This document shows, piece after piece, positions 6,537-15,936 of a stretch of DNA of 52,149 nucleotides. Under the pieces are notes generated by a model. It saw nothing but the letters and a program-made list of their open reading frames with translations, was not told the origin of the DNA and ran no database searches. Every line of letters starts with the position of its first letter. Within the stretch, counting starts at the first letter, position 1. A program made the translations under genes and the position numbers. Origin of the DNA: DATGZX01 sp035296965 (GTDB lineage Bacteria; Planctomycetota; Planctomycetia; Gemmatales; Gemmataceae); assembly GCA_035296965.1 (NCBI GenBank), contig DATGZX010000424.1, positions 1-52,149 of the forward strand, written 5' to 3'.

Positions 6537-8119
6537 GAGAACTCCGAGGAATTGATCAGGGTCCAGAAGAGATCTTCCATGCGGTCGCTGCGCGCGTCTC
6601 CCTCGCTCCGGCCGAGCCGGGCCTGGAAGTGAGCGGACTCCGCGGCCGTCGGCCGCCGCGTCAGAGCGGCCAAATAGGCGGTTTCCACGGCGCTGGCATC
6701 GTTGGGTGCCAGCCAGCTGATCCTGGTCGCGGCATTCAAGATGGAGCCCTTAGTTTTGTCCTTCACCAACTCGCCGTTCATCATCAGCAAGCGCTGCGGG
6801 ATGGTGCCGCCGCGGCCGTCGAATTCGTCTTCACCGGTGTCGCCGTAGCGCTGCACAAAGTCCTTCTCTCCAAGGGTCCTGATGATTCTCCAGATGATGT
6901 GCGAGTCGCTGTTGATGGTTTCCAGCGCTGCCGCCTGCAGCACGCCGCCAACGACTTGCTCGGCACGCAGCCGGGTGATTGGGAAGACGGCCCAGTTCTT
7001 TTCGTGGGCGTCGCTGATTTCAAATTCGGCGGCGCTGTCGAGCTGAAACGCCTCGGTCGCGGCGATGGTTCGGATGAGATACTGCAGATCATAATCATGC
7101 TGGACAAAGTCGTCGGCCAGGAGAGCCAATGCAGGTGGGACATCGCCGGACGGCGACATGCCGTCAACCGGCTCGGCAAGCGGTTTGCCGAAAAGGAGCG
7201 CCCACGTGCGGTTCACGATGGCGCGGGCGAAATAAGGATTGCGGCGATCCGTAATCCACTCGGCCAGGTCGAGACGGCGGGTTCCTTCATGGCTGCATAG
7301 TTCAGCCAGGAAAGGAACGCGTGGCTCCACGGTCTCCTTGACGCTGGTCTTGCGATTCTCGACCTGGTAGTCGCCGGTGCCGTCGTAGATACCCGTGAAT
7401 CCCAACTGGACTTGCCCGAAATAGGCGGCCAATCCCTGGAAATCGGCCTGTTTCCATTTTTCGAATGGGTGGTTGTGGCACTGGGCACAGTCGAGCCGGA
7501 TGCCCAGGAAAGCACGCGCCACGCGGCCCGCAAGGCGTTCCGGATTGGGGACCTTCTTGTCTGGATCGAATGTGACGGTCACGAAGTTGGTCGCCGGCTG
7601 ATCGGTCCAGAGCCCATCCGAAGCGATGATCGCACGGACGATGGCGTCGTAAGCGTTGTTCTTGAAGAGCTGATCGCTAAGCCAGGCGACGAAGCGACGG
7701 CGGCGAAAGACGATGAATGGGCCGTCTTCCGTGCCGACGAAGGCACGAGCCAGCCGTTCTGCCCAGTAGTCTGCATAGCGGCGGTCCTGAAGAAGATAGG
7801 CGAGCTGCGCTGGAACACGCTGCTCGGCGGGCAGCGCCTCGAACATGCGGACTTCCTGGAACGACGGGATGGTGCCGGTCAGCGCCAGGGAGAGGCGTCG
7901 CGCGATGGCCAGGTCCGGCGCGCGCGGGGCGGGCTTGAGCCCCTGCTCTGCCCACTGCTTTCGGAAGGCGGCGTTAATCTTCTCGAGCGTAGAGGTGTCG
8001 TGCGTCGCGGCCGGTTGATGGGTCATCACTCGGTTGGGCTGAGCATCGAACAGCGCCCCTGTCAGAGCTGCCAGTCCCGCCGCGACCAGGCCGATAAAGA
8101 GCAGGTTACGAGCCCACAT
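6524..8119 (-). CDS. DUF1549/DUF1553 domain protein (planctomycete surface or cytochrome-associated protein)
   Basis: This 531-residue protein starts with a hydrophobic anchor (NLLFIGLVAAGLAALTGAL). The DUF1549 part includes ARRLSLALTGTIPSFQEV and the CAQCHNHPFEKW motif (residues 211-222), a CxxCH heme-type motif typical of this family. The DUF1553 part includes AEWITDRRNPYFARAIVNR, then an LRAEQVVGGVLQA segment and PQRLLMMNGEL. At 531 residues it is a short version lacking the long N-terminal cytochrome seen in the 800-1000 residue relatives. It is the upstream partner of the DUF1501 gene, an association seen throughout planctomycetes; the biochemical role is unproven. GGGGAAG precedes the ATG at 8119. 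Confidence 0.92.
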   Translation of the reverse strand: MWARNLLFIGLVAAGLAALTGALFDAQPNRVMTHQPAATHDTSTLEKINAAFRKQWAEQGLKPAPRAPDLAIARRLSLALTGTIPSFQEVRMFEALPAEQRVPAQLAYLLQDRRYADYWAERLARAFVGTEDGPFIVFRRRRFVAWLSDQLFKNNAYDAIVRAIIASDGLWTDQPATNFVTVTFDPDKKVPNPERLAGRVARAFLGIRLDCAQCHNHPFEKWKQADFQGLAAYFGQVQLGFTGIYDGTGDYQVENRKTSVKETVEPRVPFLAELCSHEGTRRLDLAEWITDRRNPYFARAIVNRTWALLFGKPLAEPVDGMSPSGDVPPALALLADDFVQHDYDLQYLIRTIAATEAFQLDSAAEFEISDAHEKNWAVFPITRLRAEQVVGGVLQAAALETINSDSHIIWRIIRTLGEKDFVQRYGDTGEDEFDGRGGTIPQRLLMMNGELVKDKTKGSILNAATRISWLAPNDASAVETAYLAALTRRPTAAESAHFQARLGRSEGDARSDRMEDLFWTLINSSEFSWNH

Positions 8120-8285
8120 CGGTTCTTCCCCAGATGGAGCAATAAGTTGCGTGTTTCCTTACTACTTTACCACGGCATTCCGCTCAACGTTTCAACAGTT
8201 ATTCGAAGTTTGTGATAGACTCTTGAGAAAGCAACGTCACAGAAGTTTCTTGAAACCGGATCGTCCGGAACGAGTAAAACTGGGT

Positions 8286-9515
8286 ATGCAGCCGCGCAGC
8301 CCCATCGACCGCTCCTCCGCCGCAATCCTCACCGTTGAACCGGTGGAGGAAGTAATCGTACCCGCCGCGCTTCCGTGCCTGGATGTTATTCCAGTTATTG
8401 ACGAGCCGGTGCTGCCAACCCGCTTTGGGCCGCGGCGCATCTGGCGTGGAATCACCTCTTTTGGCGAATGGTGCTTTGGCGTCGTAGCCCTCGTTGTGGG
8501 ATTGGCGGTGCTGGCAGCGCTGCCCGTCGTTCAATTCCTCACCCTGGGTTATCTCCTTGAATCCGGCGGCCGGGTGGCACGCACGGGACGGCTGCGCGAA
8601 GGCTTCATCGGCGTCCGCATTGCCGCGCGCATGGGCAGCATTGTCCTGGGCTCCTGGCTGATGCTGTTGCCACTCCGCATCGTGTCGTCGCTATGGGCGT
8701 CGGCACAGCTCATCGATCCCGACGGCCCCGTAGCGAGTGGCTGGAAGACCTTTCTGACTATCTTGACGGTATTCATGGTCGTGCACATCGTCGCAGCCTG
8801 CTCGCGCGGCGGCAAGCTCCGCTATTTCCTTTGGCCCTTCAACGGCATCTGGCTGATCCGGCGGTTATGGCGAGGCGGGTATTACACGCAAGCCCGCGAC
8901 GCTGTTTGGGAGTTCGTCAAAGCGCTCCGCTTGCCCTATTACTTCTGGCTAGGCCTGCGCGGCTTCGCGGGCGCGTTCCTCTGGTTAGCCATCCCGATAA
9001 CGCTTCTGGCGCTCGGCCGCAAAGTTCCTCTGGTTGGATTCCTCGGCGGCTTCCTGCTCGCCATCGTGTTGCTTTACGTCCCCTTCTTGCAAATTCGCTT
9101 CGCCGCCGAGAATCGCTTTCGCGCTTTCTTCGAGCCGCGTGCCATCCGCGCTCATTTCCGCCGGGCGCCCTGGGCATTCGCATTCGCACTATCCATCACC
9201 CTGCTCTTTGCGGTGCCTCTCTATGCCCTCAAAATTGAAATGATCCCTCGCGAAGCCGCCTGGCTGCCGAGCATCGTCTTTCTAGTATTCATCTTCCCTG
9301 CCCGGCTCCTCACCGGCTGGGCTTATGGCCGCGCCGATCGCAGACCCTCCCCCAGGCACTGGTTCTTCCGTTGGACCGGCCGGCTGGGCATCCTGCCCGT
9401 TGCCGCGGTCTATGTGATCATCGTCTTCTTCACGCAATACGCAGCCTGGGGCGGCATCTGGAGCCTCTACGAACAGCACGCCTTTCTCTTGCCCGTGCCC
9501 TTCCTGGGCCTCTAG
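8286..9515 (+). CDS. Polytopic membrane protein of unknown function (DUF4013-like, tentative)
   Basis: About 409 residues if started at ATG 8286 (MQPRSPIDRSS); the open frame extends upstream to 8151, but that stretch is not obviously coding. An acidic, proline-rich cytoplasmic N-terminus of about 60 residues is followed by 7-8 hydrophobic spans: VVALVVGLAVLAALPVVQFL, IVLGSWLMLLPL, LTILTVFMVVHIV, FLGGFLLAIVLLYVPFL, AFALSITLLFAVPL, SIVFLVFIFP and ILPVAAVYVIIVFF. The pattern with the LTLGYLLE segment resembles DUF4013-type planctomycete membrane proteins, but I am not certain. It diverges from the DUF1549/DUF1553 gene and lies 160 bases before the HlyD-type gene on the same strand. Confidence 0.7.
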   Translation: MQPRSPIDRSSAAILTVEPVEEVIVPAALPCLDVIPVIDEPVLPTRFGPRRIWRGITSFGEWCFGVVALVVGLAVLAALPVVQFLTLGYLLESGGRVARTGRLREGFIGVRIAARMGSIVLGSWLMLLPLRIVSSLWASAQLIDPDGPVASGWKTFLTILTVFMVVHIVAACSRGGKLRYFLWPFNGIWLIRRLWRGGYYTQARDAVWEFVKALRLPYYFWLGLRGFAGAFLWLAIPITLLALGRKVPLVGFLGGFLLAIVLLYVPFLQIRFAAENRFRAFFEPRAIRAHFRRAPWAFAFALSITLLFAVPLYALKIEMIPREAAWLPSIVFLVFIFPARLLTGWAYGRADRRPSPRHWFFRWTGRLGILPVAAVYVIIVFFTQYAAWGGIWSLYEQHAFLLPVPFLGL

Positions 9516-9676
9516 AAAGCCCCCGGGGCAAAACTCCCTCGGTCTCGACTTTGCCCTTGGCATCTTCACGCCAAGCTCATCCAATAGGAGATAGAGGATA
9601 CCCTGCGCATCCTTTACGGAAACACGCGCGTTCGTGCCGGTTCGGTTAGCAAGCTCATCCGCGTTGGAGTCAGTGC

Positions 9677-10819
9677 ATGAACTGGAAGCTCGGATTGACC
9701 GGGTCCGCCTTGCTTGCCGCCGCCGCCACGGCGCTCGGCTTTTTCTGGCCGTTCGGCGCGCGCACGCAGATCCTCCGCCTGCCCGGCGTCGTCGAGATCC
9801 AGGAGATTCGCCTCGGCTCGAAAATCGGCGGCCGCGTCGAGAAGGTCGAGGTTGTCGAAGGCGCCATCGCCGAGGCCGGGGCTCCCCTCGTGGCTTTTGC
9901 CATGCCCGAGATGGAAGCCCAACGCGAACAACTGCAGGCCCGCGTGCTCTCGGCCGCGGCCGACCTGGAGAAGGCACGCAACGGAGCACGCCCCGAGGAG
10001 AAGGAAGCCGCCCGCCAGGCTCTCGCGACCGCACGAGCCCACTTGCAGCTGCTCAAGGCGGGCGCCCGCTCCGAGGAAATCCGCGAAGCCCGCAGCCAGT
10101 TCGAGAGTGCCGAAGCCGACCTCCGGCTCGCCCGCGAGGAATACGAGCGGGCCGAACGGCTGCTCCATCAGCAATCCAGCTCGCGTGCGGAATTCGACAC
10201 CGCCCGGGCGTCGCGCGAACGTGCCCTGGGCCAGTCCGCGCGGACCAAGGCCCACCTCGACATGCTCCTGGCCGGTAACCGTCCTGAAGAGATCCTCCAG
10301 GCCGATGCCGACATGCGCAAGGCCCAGGCCAACTACGATCTGCTGCTCGCCGGTTCGCGTTCCGAAGACATCGCCGCCGCCGAGGCCCGTCTCGCGGAGG
10401 TGCGTGGCAAACTGCACGAGATCGAAGCCAACCTGCTAGAGGCCGTGGTCCGCGCACCGGAGCGTGTGCTGATCGAAGTGCTGGCCGTGCGCAAAGGCGA
10501 CCTGGTGTCGCCGAACCAGCCCATCCTGCGCGTTCTGCGTGCTGCGGATCTCTGGGTGAAGGCCTACGTCCCCGAAACGGACCTGGGCAAGGTGCGCCTG
10601 AACCAGGAGGTGGATGTCACGGTCGATGCCTATCCGGGCCAGCGTTTCAAGGGTTCGGTCATGCAGATCGCCTCGATCAGCGAGTTCACGCCGCGCAACG
10701 TCCAGAGCGCCGACGAGCGTCGCCACCAGGTCTTCGGCATCAAGGTGCACGTCGCCGATCCCCAGGGCGTCTTCAAATCCGGCATGGCCGCGGAGGTCGC
10801 GCTCACCCTGGAACCGTAG
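9677..10819 (+). CDS. HlyD/YbhG-type periplasmic membrane fusion protein
   Basis: This 380-residue adaptor would link an inner-membrane ABC exporter to the cell exterior. A single N-terminal membrane segment (LTGSALLAAAATALGFFWPF) is followed by the first lipoyl half (GSKIGGRVEKVEVVEGAIAE). A long coiled-coil hairpin (about residues 75-240) is rich in AEADLRLAREEYERAERLL-type heptads, and the second lipoyl half reads VLIEVLAVRKGDLVSPNQPI. The beta-barrel domain includes VKAYVPETDLGKVRLNQEV and GSVMQIASISEFTPRN. The LKAGARSEEI and AGNRPEEI loop repeats are typical of YbhG-like proteins. ATG 9677 has GGAG seven bases upstream. Its natural partners, an ABC ATPase and an ABC-2 permease, are on the same strand at 20.9 and 37.3 kb. 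Confidence 0.92.
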   Translation: MNWKLGLTGSALLAAAATALGFFWPFGARTQILRLPGVVEIQEIRLGSKIGGRVEKVEVVEGAIAEAGAPLVAFAMPEMEAQREQLQARVLSAAADLEKARNGARPEEKEAARQALATARAHLQLLKAGARSEEIREARSQFESAEADLRLAREEYERAERLLHQQSSSRAEFDTARASRERALGQSARTKAHLDMLLAGNRPEEILQADADMRKAQANYDLLLAGSRSEDIAAAEARLAEVRGKLHEIEANLLEAVVRAPERVLIEVLAVRKGDLVSPNQPILRVLRAADLWVKAYVPETDLGKVRLNQEVDVTVDAYPGQRFKGSVMQIASISEFTPRNVQSADERRHQVFGIKVHVADPQGVFKSGMAAEVALTLEP

Positions 10820-10854
10820 GATCCTGCCCTGCCGCCTGCGTGCTTGCAAAATAC

Positions 10855-10915
10855 TGAACAGGAGGCAACGGAGGAAACAGAGAGTAGCTCCTGTTTTCTC
10901 TGTTGCCTCCTGTTT
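10855..10915. repeat. Palindromic dispersed repeat, copy 1
   Basis: A near-perfect inverted repeat begins GAACAGGAGGCAAC and ends GTTGCCTCCTGTTTC, with an imperfect middle. It lies 35 bases after the HlyD-type stop and could act as a terminator-like hairpin. A second copy with the same flanking GCAAAA bases is at 20146-20202. Confidence 0.8.
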
Positions 10916-10995
10916 CAAAGATCTTCACGTCACTTGTCAGCCTTCGCGGTAGGGCGGCAGGCAGATGTGGTCACTGCTCGTTTCTACCCCGGATC

Positions 10996-12804
10996 TCAGT
11001 AGGTGAATTCCACGCTGAACGTGAGGCCTTGGGCCCAGAAGCTGCTGTGAGCGAGCACGGGCTGCGGAACGGTGGCCATCGAATTCGCTTTATAAGCCTC
11101 GGAGGTTGGCACCTGCCGGCCGTCGACGATCAAGTCAATCTGATCGCCGGGGCGCAGCACGCTGTTCCAGTACAGGAAGTCGTAGCCCAAGCTGAGTCGG
11201 CACCATGATGTGACGATCCATCCGCCCTTCACTTGCAGCTCGGGGATGATGCCAAACTCGTCGCTATGGAACTTCCCGCTGTTGCTCGGCAGCCCGTAGA
11301 GGCCGCCGGCGACGACCGTGGGTGAACCGGTCTTGGGCAGCAATACCGAGGAGCCTGAAACATTGGCAACTTCCTCGGTTCCCCCCAGGGCCAGCAGCGT
11401 GCTCATGCCCACGAAGAACCTGTCGAAGACGTACTCGCCGCGCAGGCCGAGCTGACCACCGAGGAATTGATTGCGCGTGTGGAATGAGTCGTCGGTCAAC
11501 ACGATGCCCTGTGAAGCCACGTCACTTCCTTGAAAAGTCAGAGCCGACGTTCCATTGCCCGTTCGTTCGGTGCCGATCCCGAGGCTTTCGCCAAGGTCGA
11601 GATAGCGGATGCCGGCCAAGGCCACCAAGTGGAAATCCGGCGTCCAAACGAAGGCGTGGAGGAAGTTGGTATCGGTGCCCCAGAGCTGGCTATCGCTGTG
11701 GATCGAGATGCCACCGGAGAGACTTGGACTTGCCGGACTGGCTGAAATAATGCTGCCGTTCCCCGCCACGAGCTGGCCGCCGATAACGATGGGAGCCGCG
11801 CCTCCGGGGGCAGCCTGCCTGGTGCCTTGGGCTGACGGTGTAGCGATTGCGTAAGCGCCCACAACACCGGACGGGCTGTAATCCGTCAACGCCAGCAGCG
11901 GGCTGCCGCTGCTATTCGAGCTGACGCGGAAGCTGCTGCCGCCTTCTCCCAGGAAAAACGCACTGGTCTCCACGCCGAGGAATTGCTCCGGGTCAAACCA
12001 CATGCCCAGCGACCCGCGGAATCCGCCAAAAACACCGTAGTCCAAATCATCATGCCCAAGAAGCACACTGGTCTTTGGCTGACCAAGAACGCCCGGCTGT
12101 GCATCGCTAGTTGAACCGGTGGTCACGAAGAGAGAGGGGAGCGAAGGGGATTTTTGCCACCAGAGGAGAGGTTCAAGGCCTGCCGAAAATTGAAGCCCTC
12201 GCCCCAGGTGGTCACATACGTCTACATCTGGCGGATCCACACCGGGCCGTGGACCAGTGCAATTAATGGCACTCCCTTTGAGCTCCGGCGACGGTCCCTC
12301 CGCGTACTCCATCCCGGCAAGCGCCAGCCCCCCTAGCGCTTTCGGGCAGCTCGGCTTGTCAACTGCGATGGCGGAACCAGTTAGACACTCTTTGTTGCAC
12401 AATGGACGAGTCGCATCAGGAGCGCCGTCCGAATTCTTGAGGCCGCTTTTGATGCGCTGAGTGGACAGACTAGCTGGCAGTTTAGGCCAAGCAGATCCTG
12501 CCTGATGCGGTTCCGAAGAGCTGCGTAGCGCAGCGCCCCCGGCCGCGGGATCTGAACTCAAAGATGGAAGTGCTCTCGCTACGGGCTGTCCTTGCCCGCC
12601 CTCATTCTGACCGGTTGCAATGGGAATAGGAGAGGCCGTTGCATCGTAATCGAGAATACCACAATAGACGCTCTTCAATGGCGGTGGAAAAACATTACTC
12701 ATTCCCGAGCGTCCATCCGGAGACGACGATGCCGGCTGTTGGCCAAACGCGTTCAGAAACGTCAGGAATAGGCTAGCCAGCGCCGCGAAAGCTGCCTTTT
12801 TCAT
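10996..12804 (-). CDS. BBP7 family outer-membrane beta-barrel protein
   Basis: The protein is about 602 residues from ATG 12804, chosen because GAGGT lies eight bases upstream and a signal peptide follows (MKKAAFAALASLFLTFLNAFG). A low-complexity, Ser/Pro-rich segment of about 200 residues precedes the barrel. Barrel landmarks of the planctomycete BBP7 family are: LEPLLWWQKSPSLPSLFVTT, a GVLGQPKTSVLLG segment, GFRGSLGMWFD, VALAGIRYLDLGESL, NQFLGGQLGLRGEY and the terminal FWAQGLTFSVEFTY with a C-terminal aromatic residue. The long N-terminal spacer, with cysteines, is longer than in the 22.0 kb paralogue. It is probably an outer-membrane protein of unknown substrate. Confidence 0.9.
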   Translation of the reverse strand: MKKAAFAALASLFLTFLNAFGQQPASSSPDGRSGMSNVFPPPLKSVYCGILDYDATASPIPIATGQNEGGQGQPVARALPSLSSDPAAGGAALRSSSEPHQAGSAWPKLPASLSTQRIKSGLKNSDGAPDATRPLCNKECLTGSAIAVDKPSCPKALGGLALAGMEYAEGPSPELKGSAINCTGPRPGVDPPDVDVCDHLGRGLQFSAGLEPLLWWQKSPSLPSLFVTTGSTSDAQPGVLGQPKTSVLLGHDDLDYGVFGGFRGSLGMWFDPEQFLGVETSAFFLGEGGSSFRVSSNSSGSPLLALTDYSPSGVVGAYAIATPSAQGTRQAAPGGAAPIVIGGQLVAGNGSIISASPASPSLSGGISIHSDSQLWGTDTNFLHAFVWTPDFHLVALAGIRYLDLGESLGIGTERTGNGTSALTFQGSDVASQGIVLTDDSFHTRNQFLGGQLGLRGEYVFDRFFVGMSTLLALGGTEEVANVSGSSVLLPKTGSPTVVAGGLYGLPSNSGKFHSDEFGIIPELQVKGGWIVTSWCRLSLGYDFLYWNSVLRPGDQIDLIVDGRQVPTSEAYKANSMATVPQPVLAHSSFWAQGLTFSVEFTY

Positions 12805-13133
12805 CCAACCAGACCTCATCAAATAACTCCGTCGTGCGCTACCGCAGCCGTAGGATGGAACGCCCTTGCCGATGTCGCTATCCCATTTGTCGGCAATCTT
12901 AAGCGATTTTCTACAGTCTGCCCAGCGGGAAGACATTCTCCAGCCATCATTCCGCACCCTGCAAGAAATCACGCGGAGAACGTACGAGAGACCGAAAGAC
13001 CAAATTAGTGAAGAGAAAGACTGCCGATTACCGATACTTGCCGCATAAGCCGGAAAGTCGACACAATTCGGAAACGTCTCCTAGATAGCCCAGGCCCCCT
13101 CGTATGAAGCTGTGATCAGAACAAGGAAATCCC

Positions 13134-14132
13134 ATGAAGCCCAGCCTCCTGATTGCTTTCTTGACTGTTGCATGCCATGGCTGCACGACCTTTTCTCTAA
13201 ACCAGCACACGCTGGCACAGATCCAATCGAATGAAACTGTGCGTCGCCAGGAAGTATTGGATAACCTGGCCATGATCGCCGACGATCCGTACGCGCTGCC
13301 GGCTTATTCCTCAATATTTGCGGGGACCATCACGGTATCTGACACCGTTGGACTCGGCTCGGTGATCACTTGGGGCATAGCGATGACCGCTCTGAAGGAC
13401 GGATTCAGCTCAGTCACGGGAAGTCCCTCGATCATCCACCAAGCCAATCAGAACTGGACGCTTGACCCGATCGTTGTCCCAGAAAAGCTGGAGGCAATAC
13501 GCGCCGCGTGCAAGGGAGCCCTCGGATACTCACTAACGGCACACGAGGTGAGCCTTTTGGACAGGCCCGACCACTATGAGTTCAAGCCAGGACTTAATGC
13601 CACGCGAAGAGAAAATGATAAAGTCGAAGGCTACGTACTCGAAACCGAGCCGCAAGAGAGGCATTTTGGCGGCGTAGACATGGACATCCCAAATGGAATT
13701 GGAGTGCACGAGCGGCTGCGGGACATGGGCACGGGCTGGGTGCATTACGGGCCCCTAAGCAAAGTCCCGTTGCAGGCGCGCTACAAGGCTCACTGCGGCG
13801 ACACATGGATATGGATCCTACCGTGCGACGCGGACAAGTTGTCATCTTTTACGATCGTCATCCAGGATATCGCACGAGTCGACAGCAATTCCACGACACT
13901 TTACTGCGCTCTTCCTACACGCAGCCCCTTCTCCTTCTGGACCAAGTCATGGAGTGTACGGGATCCGCTCGACCAGTCTAAGACAGTTGAGTTCCAAATC
14001 CTCGCCACGGTGGTTGTCGATCCATGGATGCGAATTGCGACCGATACACCTTATCGGATTGGTCGCGTGGATAATGTAGGGTCGCAAGCAAGCCTCCGAA
14101 GCCAAATCGCGGCCTCGGCACCTTCTCCATGA
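13134..14132 (+). CDS. Probable lipoprotein, first of a tandem paralogous pair
   Basis: The 332-residue protein begins with a signal peptide ending in a cysteine-containing segment (LLIAFLTVACHGCTTFSL), so it may be lipid-anchored, although the lipobox is not canonical. No known domain is seen. It aligns with the next gene through a QHTLAQIQSNETVRR-like start, then VLDNLAMIADDPYALP, then a GTITVSDTVGLGSVITWG segment. Further matches are VHERLRDMGTGWVHYGPL and RYKAHCGDTWIWILPCD with SSFTIVIQDIARVDS. The shared GDTWxW and FTxVxxDIAxxD blocks suggest one conserved beta-rich fold. ATG 13134 has GGAA at 13127-13130. Confidence 0.75.
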   Translation: MKPSLLIAFLTVACHGCTTFSLNQHTLAQIQSNETVRRQEVLDNLAMIADDPYALPAYSSIFAGTITVSDTVGLGSVITWGIAMTALKDGFSSVTGSPSIIHQANQNWTLDPIVVPEKLEAIRAACKGALGYSLTAHEVSLLDRPDHYEFKPGLNATRRENDKVEGYVLETEPQERHFGGVDMDIPNGIGVHERLRDMGTGWVHYGPLSKVPLQARYKAHCGDTWIWILPCDADKLSSFTIVIQDIARVDSNSTTLYCALPTRSPFSFWTKSWSVRDPLDQSKTVEFQILATVVVDPWMRIATDTPYRIGRVDNVGSQASLRSQIAASAPSP

Positions 14133-14146
14133 AAAGGCAAGTGACA

Positions 14147-15430
14147 ATGACCAAGCTCTCAATCGCGGTTCTCTCCGCGCTGGCTGTAAGCAGCGGCTGC
14201 ACGACGCTGTCGTTGGAAAGGCACACTGAGACCCAGGTCCATTCGACCGCAGAGTTACGTAACAAGCTGGTACTTCAATGCCTGGCGACAGTCGCCAACG
14301 ACCGAAATGCTGTACCGTCCTTTGCCCTTCTGGGCAGCGGTACAACAACCGTCGTGGATACCGAAACACTGAACGCTACAACGACCTGGACGAGAGCCCT
14401 GAACTCATTCTCTTCGCAAACTTTGGGACTCACGGCAACCAGGGCGCCCAATGAAGCGTGGACTGTCGACCCTTCAGCGCGCCCTTCGCAGCTTGCGGCG
14501 CTGCATTGTGCTTGCCTATGGGCCTTGTGCGGCTGCCAGCCTGCATGCGCTGCGTACGGCGATCTCTTGGAAAGTCCGACAAAGGATCATACTGCTGCGC
14601 CTCATTTCGGCGTTGCTGATCGACTGCGTGCCCTGGACCAGAAACCGGGCTGGTTAGGCTGCGGACCTCTAAAATGCGTTCCAGCTTGTGCCCGCTACAC
14701 AGCTCACAGCGGTGACACCTGGGTTTGGGTCACTTCCGAAGGGCTGGAAGGCCTCGCTGAGTTCACGCTCGTGCTTCTGGACATCGCCACGATTGATGTC
14801 GATGGCGGAGCCACGGAATCACCGGTGCTGGTCACTTTGGATTTGTACAATAGGCTGGGGGTGTACAGGGCAAGTCAGACTGAACTCAATACGCTACTAA
14901 AGGACCCGAACCTTCAGGGGCTGAGCATTCCTACGGAATTTCGGCCCGACACGTACATCCGCGAGGATAGACTCAACGCTATAGTTGATAAATGGAAAAA
15001 GTCTTTATCAGACGCAGATAAATATAAAGTAAATGCCTTCGTCGCCGCGTTCAAATCTAAACAGCAAGTAACATTCTATTCCCCCTCTGTGGACAACGTT
15101 CAACAGCGAAAATTTAGGAATTCTCAAAAGGTGAATCAGGCTAACGATGAGATTATGGCGGCTATTGCTGGTACGAACCCCTCTCTCTTGGGTTCAATTG
15201 ACAAGGGAATTGACGAAGATAAGTGGATTGAGTGGACGGAATTGAATAATGGCACGCGCTCGAATGTGAAGTCAGATGCCAACGTGAACAAGGGTACTCC
15301 GTCGAATCCAATTGTAGCTCCGAGCCGCCAATTCTTGTTCAGTCCGGTACTGGGTTCTGCGCCCGCGGGGGAAAGAGGATTCATGTTTAGTCAACCAAAC
15401 CCACTGCTAACAGCGCCTCCTGAGCATTAG
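14147..15430 (+). CDS. Probable lipoprotein, second paralogue with a C-terminal extension
   Basis: About 427 residues from ATG 14147, preferred because AAAAGG precedes it; ATG 14129, overlapping the previous stop as ATGA, would add six residues. The signal peptide ends LSALAVSSGC, a good lipobox. Residues 1-240 parallel the preceding gene (HTETQVHSTAELRNKLVLQC, then GTTTVVDTETLNATTTW, RYTAHSGDTWVWV and FTLVLLDIATIDVD). From about 14,880 a further 170 residues have no counterpart there. They are more charged and Asn/Lys-rich, and the DNA is AT-richer, suggesting a fused or acquired domain. Extra cysteines (CACLWALCGCQPACAA) are a local peculiarity. Function is unknown. Confidence 0.75.
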   Translation: MTKLSIAVLSALAVSSGCTTLSLERHTETQVHSTAELRNKLVLQCLATVANDRNAVPSFALLGSGTTTVVDTETLNATTTWTRALNSFSSQTLGLTATRAPNEAWTVDPSARPSQLAALHCACLWALCGCQPACAAYGDLLESPTKDHTAAPHFGVADRLRALDQKPGWLGCGPLKCVPACARYTAHSGDTWVWVTSEGLEGLAEFTLVLLDIATIDVDGGATESPVLVTLDLYNRLGVYRASQTELNTLLKDPNLQGLSIPTEFRPDTYIREDRLNAIVDKWKKSLSDADKYKVNAFVAAFKSKQQVTFYSPSVDNVQQRKFRNSQKVNQANDEIMAAIAGTNPSLLGSIDKGIDEDKWIEWTELNNGTRSNVKSDANVNKGTPSNPIVAPSRQFLFSPVLGSAPAGERGFMFSQPNPLLTAPPEH

Positions 15431-15936
15431 TCTAGGGAATCAGGCAAAGCGATCCTCCAAGTCGCTAAATGAAACTCTTGCGAGAGCTGACCAATCTCTG
15501 GATTTCTTGCGATGTCCGTGAGTTTCCAGCGATGTTCGGCTTCTGGCCAGCCAGTGGATGGACTGTGACAGAAGTTACGGAAAATCGGCCACTCGCGTAA
15601 CGGATGCCGCCGTGTTTCACCCGCTCGGGAACTGCATATTTTCCAACATCTGGAAATGTGCCCTCGCAGGCTCCTGACCGCGGCTTGAATTGTGGAATCT
15701 CCTGCCAATCTGCTAGCCACGCTAGGGCGCATCGGCTAGGGGAATGTAACTCGCGCCCTGCTGGCGAAGCCATCGGCAGATAAGCCTGGAATACCTAGGC
15801 CACGGAGCGTTTCAGCCAGCCAGGATGAGACGCTCTGTGCAAAGTTTTCACCGCTCCGCCTTGGAGGCACGACTGGGGCGACTTGCAAAACAACGGGATG
15901 CACGCGCGAAACACGCCGAATTCTCCGATACGCGAA
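15431..15936. other. Intergenic region without a recognised gene
   Basis: Short open frames occur on the minus strand but lack ribosome binding sites and familiar content. No strong hairpin or RNA is apparent. The region separates the plus-strand lipoprotein pair from a convergent lipoprotein gene. Confidence 0.4.

Noticed and set aside
12804..12972. Upstream extension of the first BBP7 gene to 12972
   Set aside because: The extension encodes no signal peptide. ATG 12804 has a ribosome binding site and is followed directly by a clear signal peptide.
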